Shown here in pieces: positions 63,606 through 64,000 of a stretch of DNA of 64,000 bases (its first letter is position 1; each line of letters starts with the position of its first letter). The DNA lies in contig NZ_LOAS01000014.1 in assembly GCF_001558155.1 (NCBI RefSeq), forward strand, positions 1 to 64,000, read 5' to 3'. A program made the translations under genes and the position numbers. The notes below the pieces were generated by a model. It saw nothing but the letters and a program-made list of their open reading frames with translations, was not told where the DNA came from and did not search any database. The DNA comes from Aliiruegeria sabulilitoris. Lineage in GTDB: Bacteria > Pseudomonadota > Alphaproteobacteria > Rhodobacterales > Rhodobacteraceae.

Positions 63606-64000
63606 ATGACCAACGCGATTTCCATTGTTCGGCCGCTTGTCCGCGGACTTGTTCGCCCGATGGCAGGGTTCGAGACGGTAACCCGGGTTTTCATCCTCGC
63701 GGGGCAAAGCAACATGATCGGACGCGCGGATTTCGATGGCGGTCAGGGCATGCCCGATGGCGTGATGCAGTTCGGCATGGATGACACTCTCACCTCGGCC
63801 ACCGTTCCGCTTGACCACCATGACGCCATTGCCGGCGACATGGGCTTGGATGTTCAGTTCGCGATCGACTTCGAGGCGGCCTTCCCCGGTGAACAGCTTG
63901 TGTTCCTTCCGGCCGCCAAGGGAGGCACCGGGTTCTCCAGCGGTGAGTGGGCGGTCGGGGGCATGCTCTACGCCGATCTCGTTGCAAGGGCGAATGCGCT
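63606..64000 (+). CDS. SASA-type (sialate O-acetylesterase-like) SGNH esterase, 3'-truncated by the window
   Basis: The frame opens at ATG 63606 (MTNAISIVRPLVRGLVRPM), about 10 nt after AAAAGGAG, and runs off the end of the window at 64000, so only about 131 residues are seen. TRVFILAGQSNMIGRADF carries the GQSNM nucleophile motif of the SASA/SGNH carbohydrate esterase family, and GFSSGEW follows later. Such proteins deacetylate sugars and also occur in phage and gene-transfer loci. The downstream catalytic Asp-His is outside the window. Confidence 0.7.
   Translation, partial: MTNAISIVRPLVRGLVRPMAGFETVTRVFILAGQSNMIGRADFDGGQGMPDGVMQFGMDDTLTSATVPLDHHDAIAGDMGLDVQFAIDFEAAFPGEQLVFLPAAKGGTGFSSGEWAVGGMLYADLVARANA

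Overview
This window reads as chromosomal DNA of a high-GC alphaproteobacterium, most likely a Rhodobacterales (Roseobacter/Paracoccaceae-type) bacterium. The basis is family content only: a phaA-phaB pair, TRAP transport, glutathione-dependent formaldehyde oxidation (class III alcohol dehydrogenase and S-formylglutathione hydrolase), short Rhodobacteraceae-type conserved proteins near 50.5-52.4 kb, and dense overlapping gene starts. I see no rRNA, tRNA, CRISPR array or complete insertion sequence. The left 45 bp may be the end of an IS5-type element that lies mostly outside the window.

Region 1 (0.3-11.9 kb) is an accessory catabolic locus. A divergent TetR regulator faces a shikimate/quinate-type dehydrogenase, a complete TRAP transporter (P, Q, M), an HMG-CoA-lyase-like enzyme, a TIM-barrel isomerase/epimerase, a putative CoA-acylating aldehyde dehydrogenase, a ThDP-dependent decarboxylase-like enzyme and a two-domain 3-dehydroshikimate dehydratase. 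The two outer enzymes fit quinate/shikimate uptake and conversion to protocatechuate. The inner four enzymes do not belong to that textbook route and look like an unassigned 2-oxo acid -> aldehyde -> acyl-CoA -> retro-Claisen module.

Region 2 (12.2-17.0 kb) is a guanidine-assimilation operon. A guanidine-I (ykkC-type) riboswitch with a likely Shine-Dalgarno-sequestering hairpin precedes an ABC transporter (binding protein, permease, ATPase), a guanidine hydrolase of the ureohydrolase fold (gdmH-like), a protein with 16 histidines in its first 34 residues, and a 56-residue His-rich membrane peptide. The last two may supply nickel in place of the HypA/HypB-like chaperones known from cyanobacterial loci.

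Region 3 (17.0-26.4 kb) is housekeeping: yaaA, recQ, a YggT-family gene, a thioesterase, dapE, a DUF2064 gene, rnr and an MltB-like transglycosylase.

Region 4 (26.4-33.1 kb) is a divergent gene set that I recognise as the 'GAK system', an uncharacterised association of an ATP-grasp enzyme, an HprK-related kinase, a CofD-like protein and an amphi-Trp protein. Here it is extended by a PhoU-like/APH-type fusion, a Nudix hydrolase, a SixA-Nudix fusion that has lost its catalytic histidine, and a 63-residue orphan protein. It is the strongest candidate for an undescribed system.

Region 5 (33.1-48.4 kb) mixes metabolic genes (ThDP enzyme, I78 lipoprotein, frmA, NYN-domain protein, VOC protein with a lower-GC LysR neighbour, TetR/AEC transporter, fghA, YaiI, HAD hydrolase, ornithine cyclodeaminase, MFS) with core genes zapE, folC and accD.

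Region 6 (48.4-64.0 kb) holds tandem CPBP-family membrane proteins, three lineage-restricted genes, fadH, a LysR gene, a cinA-GNAT-AhpD-OmpA operon, phaB-phaA, an EAL phosphodiesterase, tag and a 3'-truncated SASA-type esterase gene.
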